Source of the DNA: Deltaproteobacteria bacterium
Lineage (GTDB): Bacteria > Desulfobacterota_B > Binatia > UBA9968
Direction of reading: 5' to 3'
Assembly (NCBI GenBank): GCA_027297485.1
Contig: JAPUHZ010000058.1
Location: 1 to 26,899 of the forward strand
Length of the DNA: 26,899 bases
Shown here: piece after piece, positions 8,511 to 15,555 of the stretch
Position numbering within the stretch: position 1 is the stretch's first letter
Layout of the letters: every line of letters starts with the position of its first letter
Translations under genes and position numbers: made by a program
The notes under the pieces: generated by a model
Database searches by the model: none
What the model was told of the DNA's origin: nothing
What the model saw: only the letters and a program-made list of their open reading frames with translations

Positions 8511-8559
8511 GGGAGATGTTTTCCAAGTGCTGGCAAGCGAGTTGTTTTTGCTTCGCCAT
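8497..8559 (-). pseudogene. short N-terminal remnant (MAKQ family)
   Basis: A 20-codon frame beginning ATG GCG AAG CAA reads MAKQKQLACQHLENISRECQ and ends in TGA, overlapping the start of the DTW gene. Its first codons and leader lie in a 23-base sequence that recurs exactly at 17522-17544. From memory, MAKxKxxxCQHLENISREALEKYQ is how a group of GIY-YIG-type proteins begins, so this may be the broken 5' end of such a gene. That identification is tentative; the fragment itself is surely too short to be a functional copy. Confidence 0.35.
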
Positions 8560-8618
8560 GTGGGAATTTTTTCAGAAGGATTCTCTCCTCAGAAGGAATT
8601 CCATAGCGTTTCTCGTCG

Positions 8619-8633
8619 CGAGCGGAGCGCTCG
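8619..8633. repeat. hairpin just past the operon's last gene
   Basis: CGAGCG, a GAG loop and CGCTCG form a 6-bp GC stem four bases beyond the stop of the leftward Pht5-like gene. It could help end transcription, but no T-run follows on the minus strand, so it is not a canonical intrinsic terminator. Confidence 0.3.
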
Positions 8634-8636
8634 TCG

Positions 8637-9650
8637 CTACAGGTCGAGTGTGCTCTCCGCAAACAGCTCCTCGACTTTCATCTTCTTGGACGTCAGCCCC
8701 TGCTCGTGTGAGTACTCGATGATGACCTCGAGCATCGGCCGGTTGGATTTGAGCCCGTAAGGGAAGGGGTCGTCGCCAAAGATGGCCCTGGTCATGGCCA
8801 GATACTCCCGGCCGAAAAAGAGGGCCGAAGGGATACGCTCAGCCAGTTTCTCCTGCGCCAACGCCTTGGCTTTGACAAAGGCGGTGTAGAGGTTGAAGGC
8901 GACCCAGGGATATTTCCGATGAATATCGCTTCGGATGATGTAGGCATGGTTTGCGGGAATAAAGCCATACTTCTTGAAGAAACGTGCTCCTTCGGCAATA
9001 CGGTCGGGGAACAGGGGCTTGACCCTGCTCCAGTCTCCGTCGGTCCCAGGGATGCGGTTCGAGCGATCCATTACGTTCGCTTTTCTCACCCACGGGCCAC
9101 TGACAGCCGCCGCATCCAGCTCGTGATTGACCAGCATCGACGCCAGGCTCTTGTCAGGCGGGACACGGTGTAAGGAAATCCCGGGCGGAGGCGTGAAGCC
9201 GGTCGCTCCACCGTGGCTCAACTCCTCGGTCCTCTCCATGTACCAGTCGACTTTATATTGCGACACCCCAAAGTCGTGCTCCAGGATTCCCCGAGTCCAC
9301 AGGGCGGCCGTCTGTTGGTATTCAGCGACGCCAATGCGCTTGCCAGGGAGATCACCCGGTTCTTTCACGCCCGAGTCGAGGTGGACTGCAAGCTCGGTGT
9401 GAAATAAGCGTCGACTTGGAAAGACGGGCAAGGCCACCATGTCCGCGCCCCGGGAGCGAGCTATGAGGTAAGACGACAGAGACATTTCCGAGATCTCGAA
9501 TTCCTGAAACTTGAGCTGCCGCCAAAACGTCTCCGCGGGGTGCGAATAGATAGGGATCAGCTCCAGACCCTCTGGTTGAATGGTGCCGTCCATCAAGGGT
9601 TGGACGCGTTCATTGAACGCGGAAATGAAGCTCAAAGTCAGCTTTGGCAC
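8637..9650 (-). CDS. 4,5-dihydroxyphthalate decarboxylase-like protein
   Basis: The protein (337 residues from the chosen start) resembles the Pht5/NMT1-like group, which has the periplasmic-binding-protein fold and includes 4,5-dihydroxyphthalate decarboxylase. Markers are PKLTLSFISAFNERVQPLMDG at the N terminus, FEISEMSLSSYLIARSRG, PGKRIGVAEYQQTAALWTRG and FPYGLKSNRPMLE near the end. A longer frame opens at 9719, but the GTG at 9650 has AGGAG six bases upstream and coincides with the first family-conserved residues, so I choose it. From that start there is no signal peptide, and no ABC permease or ATPase gene is near, which favours a cytoplasmic enzyme over a transport receptor. It is the last gene of a three-gene operon, starting 72 bases after the HDO-like gene. 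The reaction is unproven. Confidence 0.8.
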   Translation of the reverse strand: MPKLTLSFISAFNERVQPLMDGTIQPEGLELIPIYSHPAETFWRQLKFQEFEISEMSLSSYLIARSRGADMVALPVFPSRRLFHTELAVHLDSGVKEPGDLPGKRIGVAEYQQTAALWTRGILEHDFGVSQYKVDWYMERTEELSHGGATGFTPPPGISLHRVPPDKSLASMLVNHELDAAAVSGPWVRKANVMDRSNRIPGTDGDWSRVKPLFPDRIAEGARFFKKYGFIPANHAYIIRSDIHRKYPWVAFNLYTAFVKAKALAQEKLAERIPSALFFGREYLAMTRAIFGDDPFPYGLKSNRPMLEVIIEYSHEQGLTSKKMKVEELFAESTLDL

Positions 9651-9722
9651 ATCTATCTCCTGATCTGGACTAGGGCATACTGGCCGGATCGTTACAGCCG
9701 TTTCAGTTGTAGAACGCAACCT

Positions 9723-10418
9723 TCAGTAGTCAATGCTCCAGACATCATAAAGGAGTTCCATCCGTCGAAGTGTTACCGCTCGCGCTTGCTCCTGCAGGGG
9801 CGCCGAATTGATATAACGCAGAGCGATATCTTCGGCGAGCTTACCATGTTGCTCATCCGCTTCCGCATGTACGGTAAAAAACCGTACCGATTCAGGCGAC
9901 ATGCCATACTGTTTAATAAAACCTTGACCTAATGCTCCCACTGCCTGTGGAAATGTTCCCTCCGCGCCGACCTGAGCTGCCATGACCACAAACCATGGCA
10001 GCGTGTGGATGATCAACTCGGCGTAGTAGAGATGCGCTGCTGTTGCCGGCCGTAGCTCTACGGTGTCAAGCTCCTCGCGCCTGATTCCAATGGCCTCAGT
10101 GAACTCGACAAACATATCAGCGTGTCCTGCGCTGCCCGGTAGCAGCCCGCGTGTCTCCTCCTCGACGACCTCTAATAGCTGCGAGGAAAATTCCGGATCG
10201 CTGCACGCCAGATAACGCAGCATGGCGATCCGCGCCACGGCATGCCGGAACTGGTAGTCCTGGAGCGCCCACCTGCGAATCTGCTCCTGTGAAGCTGTAC
10301 CTGAACATACGGCGCGCACAAATGGGTGGTTGACCCGCAGCTTGGGCGACCTTGCGATCTCCTCCTTGAGCCGGTGCAAGAACTCTGCCGAAGACATCAC
10401 CTCGGACTGCGTAGCCAT
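9723..10418 (-). CDS. TenA/PqqC-like heme-oxygenase-like diiron protein
   Basis: This 231-residue all-helical protein belongs to the TenA/PqqC superfamily. The residues match the heme-oxygenase-like diiron oxidase (HDO) branch, as in CADD. They are Glu86-88 in EEETRG, His99 in GHADMF, Glu153 in GAEGTFP, and His184, Asp188 and His191 in HAEADEQH. The cysteine expected of thiaminase II near the fifth helix is not evident, so TenA activity is unlikely. HDO proteins activate oxygen to oxidise or cleave small molecules or their own side chains. A strong ribosome binding site (AGGAGGGAGATAAG before ATG) fixes the start. It lies 56 bases after the aldolase gene and 72 before the Pht5-like gene, all leftward. 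The substrate is unknown. Confidence 0.85.
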   Translation of the reverse strand: MATQSEVMSSAEFLHRLKEEIARSPKLRVNHPFVRAVCSGTASQEQIRRWALQDYQFRHAVARIAMLRYLACSDPEFSSQLLEVVEEETRGLLPGSAGHADMFVEFTEAIGIRREELDTVELRPATAAHLYYAELIIHTLPWFVVMAAQVGAEGTFPQAVGALGQGFIKQYGMSPESVRFFTVHAEADEQHGKLAEDIALRYINSAPLQEQARAVTLRRMELLYDVWSIDY

Positions 10419-10474
10419 CTTATCTCCCTCCTCTTACGTGGTGTGGTCTGCACTGGGGCAGGACGGCGAATCCC

Positions 10475-11194
10475 TCAGCTACGACGGGCTGCCAGGCGGC
10501 TGACAAAATACTCCCAGCCGCGAGCAGGAAAACGCTCATCCGAACTGAACGTGGCTAGCTCGTCTTCGGTCAAGTAACGAGGTTCGCCATGGAGCAGCGC
10601 CAGGTGCGCTATCTCACCCAGCCAAGCAAGACGGACGGTCCGTTGCACGGCCTGTTCGATACTGTTGCCGACCACTGTGTCGCCATGGGCGCGCATCAAG
10701 ACCGCCGGGCCATCCCCCAATACGGTAGCCAAGGCATCACCCCGCTCCATCGTGCGCACTAGTCCCGCGGCCTCATAGAGCGGTGGGCCATCGGCCGAGA
10801 GAAATTTTCCGTAATGATGGAGTGGGCGGAGCTTAATGGGTAGCACGCTGAACAGCGTGCTCCACACGGAGTGGGTATGGCACACGCTCATCACGTCGGG
10901 ACGGGCTCGCAGGATACATGCGTGAATGGGCCACTCGTTCGGCGGAGTCTCCGCTCCGCCCAAATAAACCCCATCGCAGTCGAGCATGATCAGGCGGTCC
11001 ACACTGGCACAGCCGGGACTCACGTTGGCAATGGTCAGGAAAGCCGTCGTGCCTGGCAAACGCACGCTGATATGGCCGTACCCGTCGGTAATGCCTTCTC
11101 GATCAAGGATATGACAGGCAGTGACCAGCGTGTGTTTTACTTCGTCGAGCTCCGCCACGTCAAAGGCGGGTACGCTCGCTCCACTTGAGGACAC
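10475..11194 (-). CDS. class II aldolase/adducin-family protein
   Basis: The protein (239 residues from the chosen start) has the class II aldolase fold of L-fuculose- and L-ribulose-phosphate enzymes and related decarboxylases. Visible markers are DGYGHISVRLPG, NEWPIHACILRARPDV with the catalytic-type Glu, the zinc-binding CHTHS, and a third histidine in MRAHGDTVVG. The frame opens at 11305, but that would place the promoter and operator inside the gene. The GTG at 11194 has GGGAGA seven bases upstream and sits just before the conserved domain, so it is preferred. It is the first gene of the operon. No sugar kinase or isomerase is nearby, so a decarboxylase or aldolase acting on a non-sugar substrate is plausible. 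Confidence 0.85.
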   Translation of the reverse strand: MSSSGASVPAFDVAELDEVKHTLVTACHILDREGITDGYGHISVRLPGTTAFLTIANVSPGCASVDRLIMLDCDGVYLGGAETPPNEWPIHACILRARPDVMSVCHTHSVWSTLFSVLPIKLRPLHHYGKFLSADGPPLYEAAGLVRTMERGDALATVLGDGPAVLMRAHGDTVVGNSIEQAVQRTVRLAWLGEIAHLALLHGEPRYLTEDELATFSSDERFPARGWEYFVSRLAARRS

Positions 11195-11225
11195 TATAAC
11201 TTCTCCCGGTCTGAGTAGTGAATTT

Positions 11226-11241
11226 GCGCAAACGTTTGCGC
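11226..11241. promoter_or_regulatory. LacI-family operator (perfect palindrome)
   Basis: GCGCAAACGTTTGCGC is a perfect 16-bp palindrome. The GCAAACGTTTGC core with a central CG is the hallmark of LacI/GalR-family operators (compare the PurR box). It lies between the candidate -10 element and the ribosome binding site of the aldolase gene, about 30 bases from the start codon. That is where a repressor would block the three-gene operon. No LacI-family gene is present in the window. Confidence 0.7.
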
Positions 11242-11255
11242 GGTTCGCTTGCACA

Positions 11256-11284
11256 AATCTAGTAGGCCATATCCCGCCTGTCAA
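11256..11284 (-). promoter_or_regulatory. sigma70-type promoter of the aldolase operon
   Basis: Read on the minus strand, a perfect TTGACA (11279-11284) is separated by 17 bases from TAGATT (11256-11261), which matches four of six -10 positions. The 16-bp operator begins about 14 bases downstream of the -10. The arrangement of -35, -10, operator, ribosome binding site and GTG start is coherent and supports the start chosen for the aldolase. Confidence 0.6.
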
Positions 11285-11445
11285 GACTATATGGTGGGGA
11301 AGCAAGCAAAGATCTTAAGAACACTATTTGTGAGACCTGGGCCCTCTTGACCCTTTCTTTTGAGGAGACTAAGTTATGGCGTAGTCAGGTGCCTCTCGTG
11401 AGGCCATCGTATTTATTCGCTTGCTAAAGAGCTGACAGGGAAAAA

Positions 11446-11565
11446 ATGGTCCTCACCAAACCGGAGGAAGCGAAGCCTGCTTTAGGCCGGGTCTTCGAAA
11501 ATGGCGAGCTGGGACTTCTTGAGGTTTTCATTCCTCCCTACTCGGCGCAGGCAAGATATTTCTGA
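11446..11565 (+). pseudogene. possible C-terminal remnant of a TPP-dependent enzyme
   Basis: A 39-codon frame starting at ATG 11446 contains PEEAKPALGRVFENGELG, then LLEVFIPPYSAQARYF before the stop. The order (PEE-x-xPAL-x-x-x-F-x-x-G..LLEV-x-x-x-P) resembles the end of thiamine-pyrophosphate enzymes such as acetolactate-synthase-like proteins, which finish with RPALIEVxxDP. An in-frame stop lies a few codons upstream, so nothing longer survives. It lies just before the molybdenum hydroxylase operon. It could also be an unrelated short ORF; the call is weak. Confidence 0.3.
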
Positions 11566-11580
11566 TCTGGGAGAGTTGCA

Positions 11581-12450
11581 ATGGACTATTTCGAACCGAA
11601 AAATGTTCCCGAAGCCCTATCCACTCTAGCCCGGGAGGGAGAAAGCGCGAAGGTCATCGCCGGGGGAACTGACGTCCTGGTAGACATGAAGTTCAAGGAA
11701 GACCCCGGATGCCTCGTGAACATCAAACGTATTCCCGGCCTAAGTTTTATCCGGGAGAACGGAAATTCTCTGCTTATCGGCCCGATGACAACGATCCGCG
11801 AAATCGAGACGAATAACCTCGTTCGAGAACGATTTTCCGCGCTCTGGGACGCGGCCCACCAATTTGCCTCACTTCAAATACGCAATACCGCGACGATAGG
11901 GGGAAACATCTGCCGGGCTTCTCCCTCGGGAGAGGTGTTGGCGCCTCTTCTCGTCCTCGGGGCAAAAGTGAGAATGGCCTTCGAAGACGGAGAGAAGTCT
12001 GCTCTGCTGGATTCCTTCTTCCTGGCACCCGGGAAAACTCTTTTAGGATCACGGGGCATCCTGACCGCCATCGAAATACCGTATCCCGCAGAACGAACTC
12101 GAAGCCTATATCTAAAGCACGCGGTGCGGGGGGCTATGGATATTGCCATCGTGGGGGTTGCGATCCTCGCAACTCGAGGCTCCGACGACAAGCATTTTAG
12201 TGACGTCCGTATCGGATTGGGTGCGGTAGCGCCTACGCCGATTCGGGCGCAGAGGGCCGAAGCGATTGCGCAAGAAAAACCCTTCAATCAAAAACAAGTA
12301 CAGGATGCTGCCAAAGAGGCCGCCGCCGAATCGAACCCGATCACAGATCACCGGGGATCCGCCGAGTACCGAAGATGGATCGTAGAGGCCTTGACCCAAA
12401 AAGGTCTTACCGCTCTCTGGGAAGCCGGGATGGAAAATGGGGGACATTAG
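11581..12450 (+). CDS. molybdenum hydroxylase FAD subunit (CoxM type)
   Basis: This 289-residue protein is the medium, FAD-binding subunit of a xanthine dehydrogenase/CO dehydrogenase-type hydroxylase. It passes electrons from the iron-sulfur subunit to the final acceptor. The FAD-binding motifs AGGTDVLVDMK (residues 27-37) and TIGGNICRASPSGE (near residue 104) are intact, and the C-terminal CO_deh_flav_C domain contains IRIGLGAVAPTPIRA-like sequence. The length is normal. The start is preceded by GGGAGAG. The gene ends two bases before the start of the small subunit, so translational coupling is likely. Subunit order M-S-L is standard for this enzyme class. Confidence 0.93.
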   Translation: MDYFEPKNVPEALSTLAREGESAKVIAGGTDVLVDMKFKEDPGCLVNIKRIPGLSFIRENGNSLLIGPMTTIREIETNNLVRERFSALWDAAHQFASLQIRNTATIGGNICRASPSGEVLAPLLVLGAKVRMAFEDGEKSALLDSFFLAPGKTLLGSRGILTAIEIPYPAERTRSLYLKHAVRGAMDIAIVGVAILATRGSDDKHFSDVRIGLGAVAPTPIRAQRAEAIAQEKPFNQKQVQDAAKEAAAESNPITDHRGSAEYRRWIVEALTQKGLTALWEAGMENGGH

Positions 12451-12452
12451 CC

Positions 12453-12926
12453 ATGATCGAGATCAGCCTTAACATCAATGGCCGGCCGCATAAAGTCACC
12501 TTTGAGCCCTCCCTCTCGCTATTGGACCTGATCCGAAACGACCTGGGGTATAAAGGCGCGAAGCTTAGCTGCAACACCGGGGAGTGCGGGGCCTGTACTA
12601 TCTTACTCAATGGAAAAACGGTGAACTCCTGTGTCGTGCTGGCCGCGGATGCGAACGGAGCGGAGATCGTCACAGTGGAGGGATTGGCGGACGGCGACAG
12701 GCTACATCCGGTCCAACAAGCCTTTATCGACACCGGCGCGGTGCAGTGCGGCTACTGCACACCGGGATTCATTATTTCGATCAAAGCCCTGCTCGACCGT
12801 TCCAAAAAACCGACGGCTGACGAGATTGAAGAAGCGGTTTCCGGCAACATTTGCCGCTGCACCGGTTACGCGAAGATCGTCGACGCAATTCAACTGGCCG
12901 CCGATAAGTTGGCAGGAAGGAGCTAA
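12453..12926 (+). CDS. molybdenum hydroxylase 2Fe-2S subunit (CoxS type)
   Basis: The 157-residue small subunit carries both [2Fe-2S] clusters. The plant-ferredoxin-type site uses Cys40, Cys45, Cys48 and Cys60 (CNTGECGAC...C). The all-helical domain site uses Cys99, Cys102, Cys134 and Cys136 (QCGYCTPG and GNICRCTGY). All eight ligands are present. The frame is open upstream to 12375 inside the FAD subunit gene, but the family-conserved start is the ATG at 12453, two bases after the previous stop. It relays electrons from the molybdenum site in the large subunit to FAD. Confidence 0.94.
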   Translation: MIEISLNINGRPHKVTFEPSLSLLDLIRNDLGYKGAKLSCNTGECGACTILLNGKTVNSCVVLAADANGAEIVTVEGLADGDRLHPVQQAFIDTGAVQCGYCTPGFIISIKALLDRSKKPTADEIEEAVSGNICRCTGYAKIVDAIQLAADKLAGRS

Positions 12927-12931
12927 GCGCC

Positions 12932-15223
12932 ATGGCAAAACCTGAATACAACATACTCGGCACTAGCATACCTCGATTGGGCGGCGTGGAGCGCGTTACG
13001 GGCGCGCCCATTTTCGGCATCGATCTCGCTCTGGAGAATGGGCTCTTTGGCGGCGTGCTCAGGAGTGAATACGCCCACGCAAAGATCGTCAGCATTGACA
13101 CCAGCGAAGCAAGGGCGCTGCCGGGTGTCCATGCGGTGGTGACGGCCGCCGATGCGCCGGACGTGAGATACGGGCGCACCTATATCGATAGGTACATGCT
13201 CGCAAAAAACAGAGTCCGCTACATGGGTGATCCCGTGGCCGCCGTCGCTGCAGAGAGCCAATCGATCGTCAAACAGGCGCTTAAAACAATCAAGGTTGTC
13301 TACGAACCGCTGCCGGTTGTCATCGATCCCGAAGAAACGATGAAACCGACCGCACCGACGCTGCACGAAGACATGCCGCTACCGAAAAATCTCCCTAAAG
13401 ATTTCAACGGGAAAAATGTGTGCAGCTATACCGCCGTGCATGTCGGCGATCCCGACAAAGGGATGGCCGAAGCCGACATAGTCGTCGAGGAAACCTATGA
13501 AACCAAGATGATCCACCCGCAGTACCTTGAGCCTAGAATCGCGGCGGCCCGGCTCGAAGCGGACGGGAGACTTACCGTTTGGGTGAATGCGCAGGCGCCC
13601 TTCAGCGTGCGCACCGACGTTGCCAAGCTATTAGGTCTCCCGTTAAACAAGGTCAGGGTCTTGGCTACGGAAATCGGGGGCGCTTTCGGCGGCAAGGCCA
13701 GCGGGATCACCTCGGGCGCCGCCGTTGAGCCAATCTGCGGTTTGCTGGCGATCAAAGCCAAACGGCCGGTGATGATCGTGCTGGATAAAGCCGAAGAGAC
13801 TCTCTCTACCACGATTCGCTCGGGCACCAAAATGTGGCTGCAGACCGGTGTGAAGAAGGACGGCACCATCGTCGCGCGCAAGGGAAAGGTGATCTATGAC
13901 GCAGGGGCCTATTCAGGCTTCGGCGCCCTGGCCGGGGCCAGGGCGACCAATATGCTCGGCGGCTGGTATCTCACGCCCAACGTCCATATCGACGGCTTCG
14001 TCGTTTATACCAATAAACAGGTTTGCGGACCGGTGCGCGGACCCGGCGGGCCGCAGGCGGCCTTCGCCGTCGAATCGCACATGGATTCCATCGCAGCCAA
14101 ATTGAATATGGATCCAGTAGAGCTTCGGCTCAAGAACACACCCAAGCCTGGAGACCGCATCGTGGGAGTGCCGAAGCTGCGCGACGTTTCCTTAGGTGAA
14201 ACGATCCGCATCGCGGCGGAGAAAATCGGTTGGGGAAAAGTCAAACTGGAAAAAAACCAGGGGATCGGTATCGCGACCGGTTCCTGGATCGAAGGATCCG
14301 GGCCGGGTGGCGGCGCCATCGTAAAAGTCAATGAGGACGGATCGGCAACGGTCCATATCGGCAAGGTGGATTACGGCACGGCTGCGAGGTTCGGCATTCC
14401 CATGATCGTCGCAGAGGAACTCGGCATCCCTGTCGAGGATATCGTGGTAACGAATGTCGATACCGACGCCAGTCCCTGGGATGCCGGTACGGTGGGGAGC
14501 CGATCCATGCTCGTCTCTGGTAACGCCGTCAAGCTCGCGGCCGCCGACGCGCGCAATCAGCTGCTCAACATGGCTGCGCGGCAACTCGAGGCGAGTCCTG
14601 ATGATTTGGAGATCAAGGACAAGCAGATCCTCGTCAAAGGCACGCCGGCGAAATCCATTTCTCTTGCCTCGGTCGCCAACGCGGCGCACACCGAGATCGG
14701 CGAAGTCATCGGCAGAGGCTACTTTGACTCCAAGGCCACCGCGGCAGAGCAGAAAGAACATGGCAGCTCGCAACCCTTTACCACGCACGCCGCCCTCGTC
14801 GAAGTCGATCCGAGTACGGGCAAAGTCGAAATCCTCAAGTACGTGGCGGTACACGATGTCGGCTTTGTCGTGCACCCCAAGGCCGTCGAGGGGCAGATCG
14901 AAGGGGCGGCTGCCATGAGCATCGGGCAGGCGCTTTGCGAGCAAGTTGTCGTTGACGACGAGGGAAGGACACTGAATCCGACGTTCGTCGATTACCTCAT
15001 GCCGACGATCAATATGCTACCAAGAATCGAATCCGTGCTCGTCCAAGGCTACCCGGGAGCTGGGCCGTACGGCACCAAAGGCGCCGGTGAGATCGGCTCC
15101 GTGCCGCCCATAGCAGCCATCGCCAACGCCATTCATAACGCCATCGGGGTAAGAATTAGGCAGTTGCCTTTAAGCCCGGAAAGGGTTCTGAGGGCTATAC
15201 GCGAGCAAGAGGGATCTCGGTAA
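12932..15223 (+). CDS. molybdenum hydroxylase catalytic subunit
   Basis: This 763-residue protein is the molybdopterin-cytosine-dinucleotide subunit of the hydroxylase. An N-terminal ald_Xan_dh_C domain (to about residue 125) is followed by the Mo-binding domain. Motifs include EIGGAFGGKASG, GPVRGPGGPQAAF, and YGTKGAGEIGSVPP with the catalytic glutamate near residue 720. The loop that in CO dehydrogenase reads AYRCSFR here reads VCGPVRGPGGPQ, so the protein is not a form I CO dehydrogenase and is closer to the xanthine-dehydrogenase-like RGFGGPQ pattern. The substrate is probably an aromatic, N-heterocyclic or aldehyde compound. The gene starts five bases after the small subunit, with GGAAGGAG before ATG. 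No XdhC or MocA-type maturation gene is adjacent. Confidence 0.93.
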   Translation: MAKPEYNILGTSIPRLGGVERVTGAPIFGIDLALENGLFGGVLRSEYAHAKIVSIDTSEARALPGVHAVVTAADAPDVRYGRTYIDRYMLAKNRVRYMGDPVAAVAAESQSIVKQALKTIKVVYEPLPVVIDPEETMKPTAPTLHEDMPLPKNLPKDFNGKNVCSYTAVHVGDPDKGMAEADIVVEETYETKMIHPQYLEPRIAAARLEADGRLTVWVNAQAPFSVRTDVAKLLGLPLNKVRVLATEIGGAFGGKASGITSGAAVEPICGLLAIKAKRPVMIVLDKAEETLSTTIRSGTKMWLQTGVKKDGTIVARKGKVIYDAGAYSGFGALAGARATNMLGGWYLTPNVHIDGFVVYTNKQVCGPVRGPGGPQAAFAVESHMDSIAAKLNMDPVELRLKNTPKPGDRIVGVPKLRDVSLGETIRIAAEKIGWGKVKLEKNQGIGIATGSWIEGSGPGGGAIVKVNEDGSATVHIGKVDYGTAARFGIPMIVAEELGIPVEDIVVTNVDTDASPWDAGTVGSRSMLVSGNAVKLAAADARNQLLNMAARQLEASPDDLEIKDKQILVKGTPAKSISLASVANAAHTEIGEVIGRGYFDSKATAAEQKEHGSSQPFTTHAALVEVDPSTGKVEILKYVAVHDVGFVVHPKAVEGQIEGAAAMSIGQALCEQVVVDDEGRTLNPTFVDYLMPTINMLPRIESVLVQGYPGAGPYGTKGAGEIGSVPPIAAIANAIHNAIGVRIRQLPLSPERVLRAIREQEGSR

Positions 15224-15334
15224 CCCTCATTAAATAAGCATGAGAAACGGTAAAAGCCGCAGATCACTGCGCAGCAGTCCCTGGCACAAAATGGGGCTAT
15301 CTCCTGGTGTGAATATGCCGACAGAGTGGCAAAA

Positions 15335-15555
15335 CTAATAGAAACGCAGTAAGTAAGTTTACATTTCCTCGGTGGAAGGAGCCTTCAGGCCAAGGGAAAT
15401 GGGCCAGTGCCTTGAGGGCCGCCACCCCTACCCCTTCACGTGATTATTCCTACCGTTTGGGCCTGCACCAAGCCTCACGTTCGGTTCCCTCGTTCTTCAG
15501 TCTCCTTCCCCTCGGAATAGCCTCAAAGTAACAAATTTAAATACGTTTGTATTAG
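15335..15555 (-). mobile_element. MITE-like element, copy 2 (inverted)
   Basis: This 221-base element is the reverse-complement relative of the one at 7361-7546. Its ends are CTAATAGAAAC (15335-15345, one mismatch) and GTTTGTATTAG (15545-15555). By hand alignment it differs from copy 1 at about a dozen positions and carries an extra block of about 35 bases (roughly 15404-15439), with a run of more than 50 identical bases after it. The flanking five bases (CAAAA, TTCGT) do not match, so any target duplication has been lost, or one side was deleted. The right boundary coincides with the broken 5' end of a solute-binding-protein gene. Confidence 0.72.

Noticed and set aside
8637..9719. Periplasmic substrate receptor of an ABC importer, using the start at 9719
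   Set aside because: The longer N terminus has no hydrophobic signal peptide, a better GTG start with a ribosome binding site exists at 9650, and no ABC permease or ATPase gene accompanies it.
9723..10418. Thiaminase II (TenA) function
   Set aside because: The expected catalytic cysteine is not evident, while a full set of HDO-type metal ligands is present; no thiamine genes are nearby.
12932..15223. Aerobic CO dehydrogenase (form I CoxL)
   Set aside because: The AYRCSFR active-site loop is absent; the aligned region reads VCGPVRGPGGPQ.
7361..15555. Composite transposon spanning both MITE-like copies
   Set aside because: The outermost flanks (TCAAC left, TTCGT right) do not match, and copy 1 has its own target duplication, so independent insertions are more likely.
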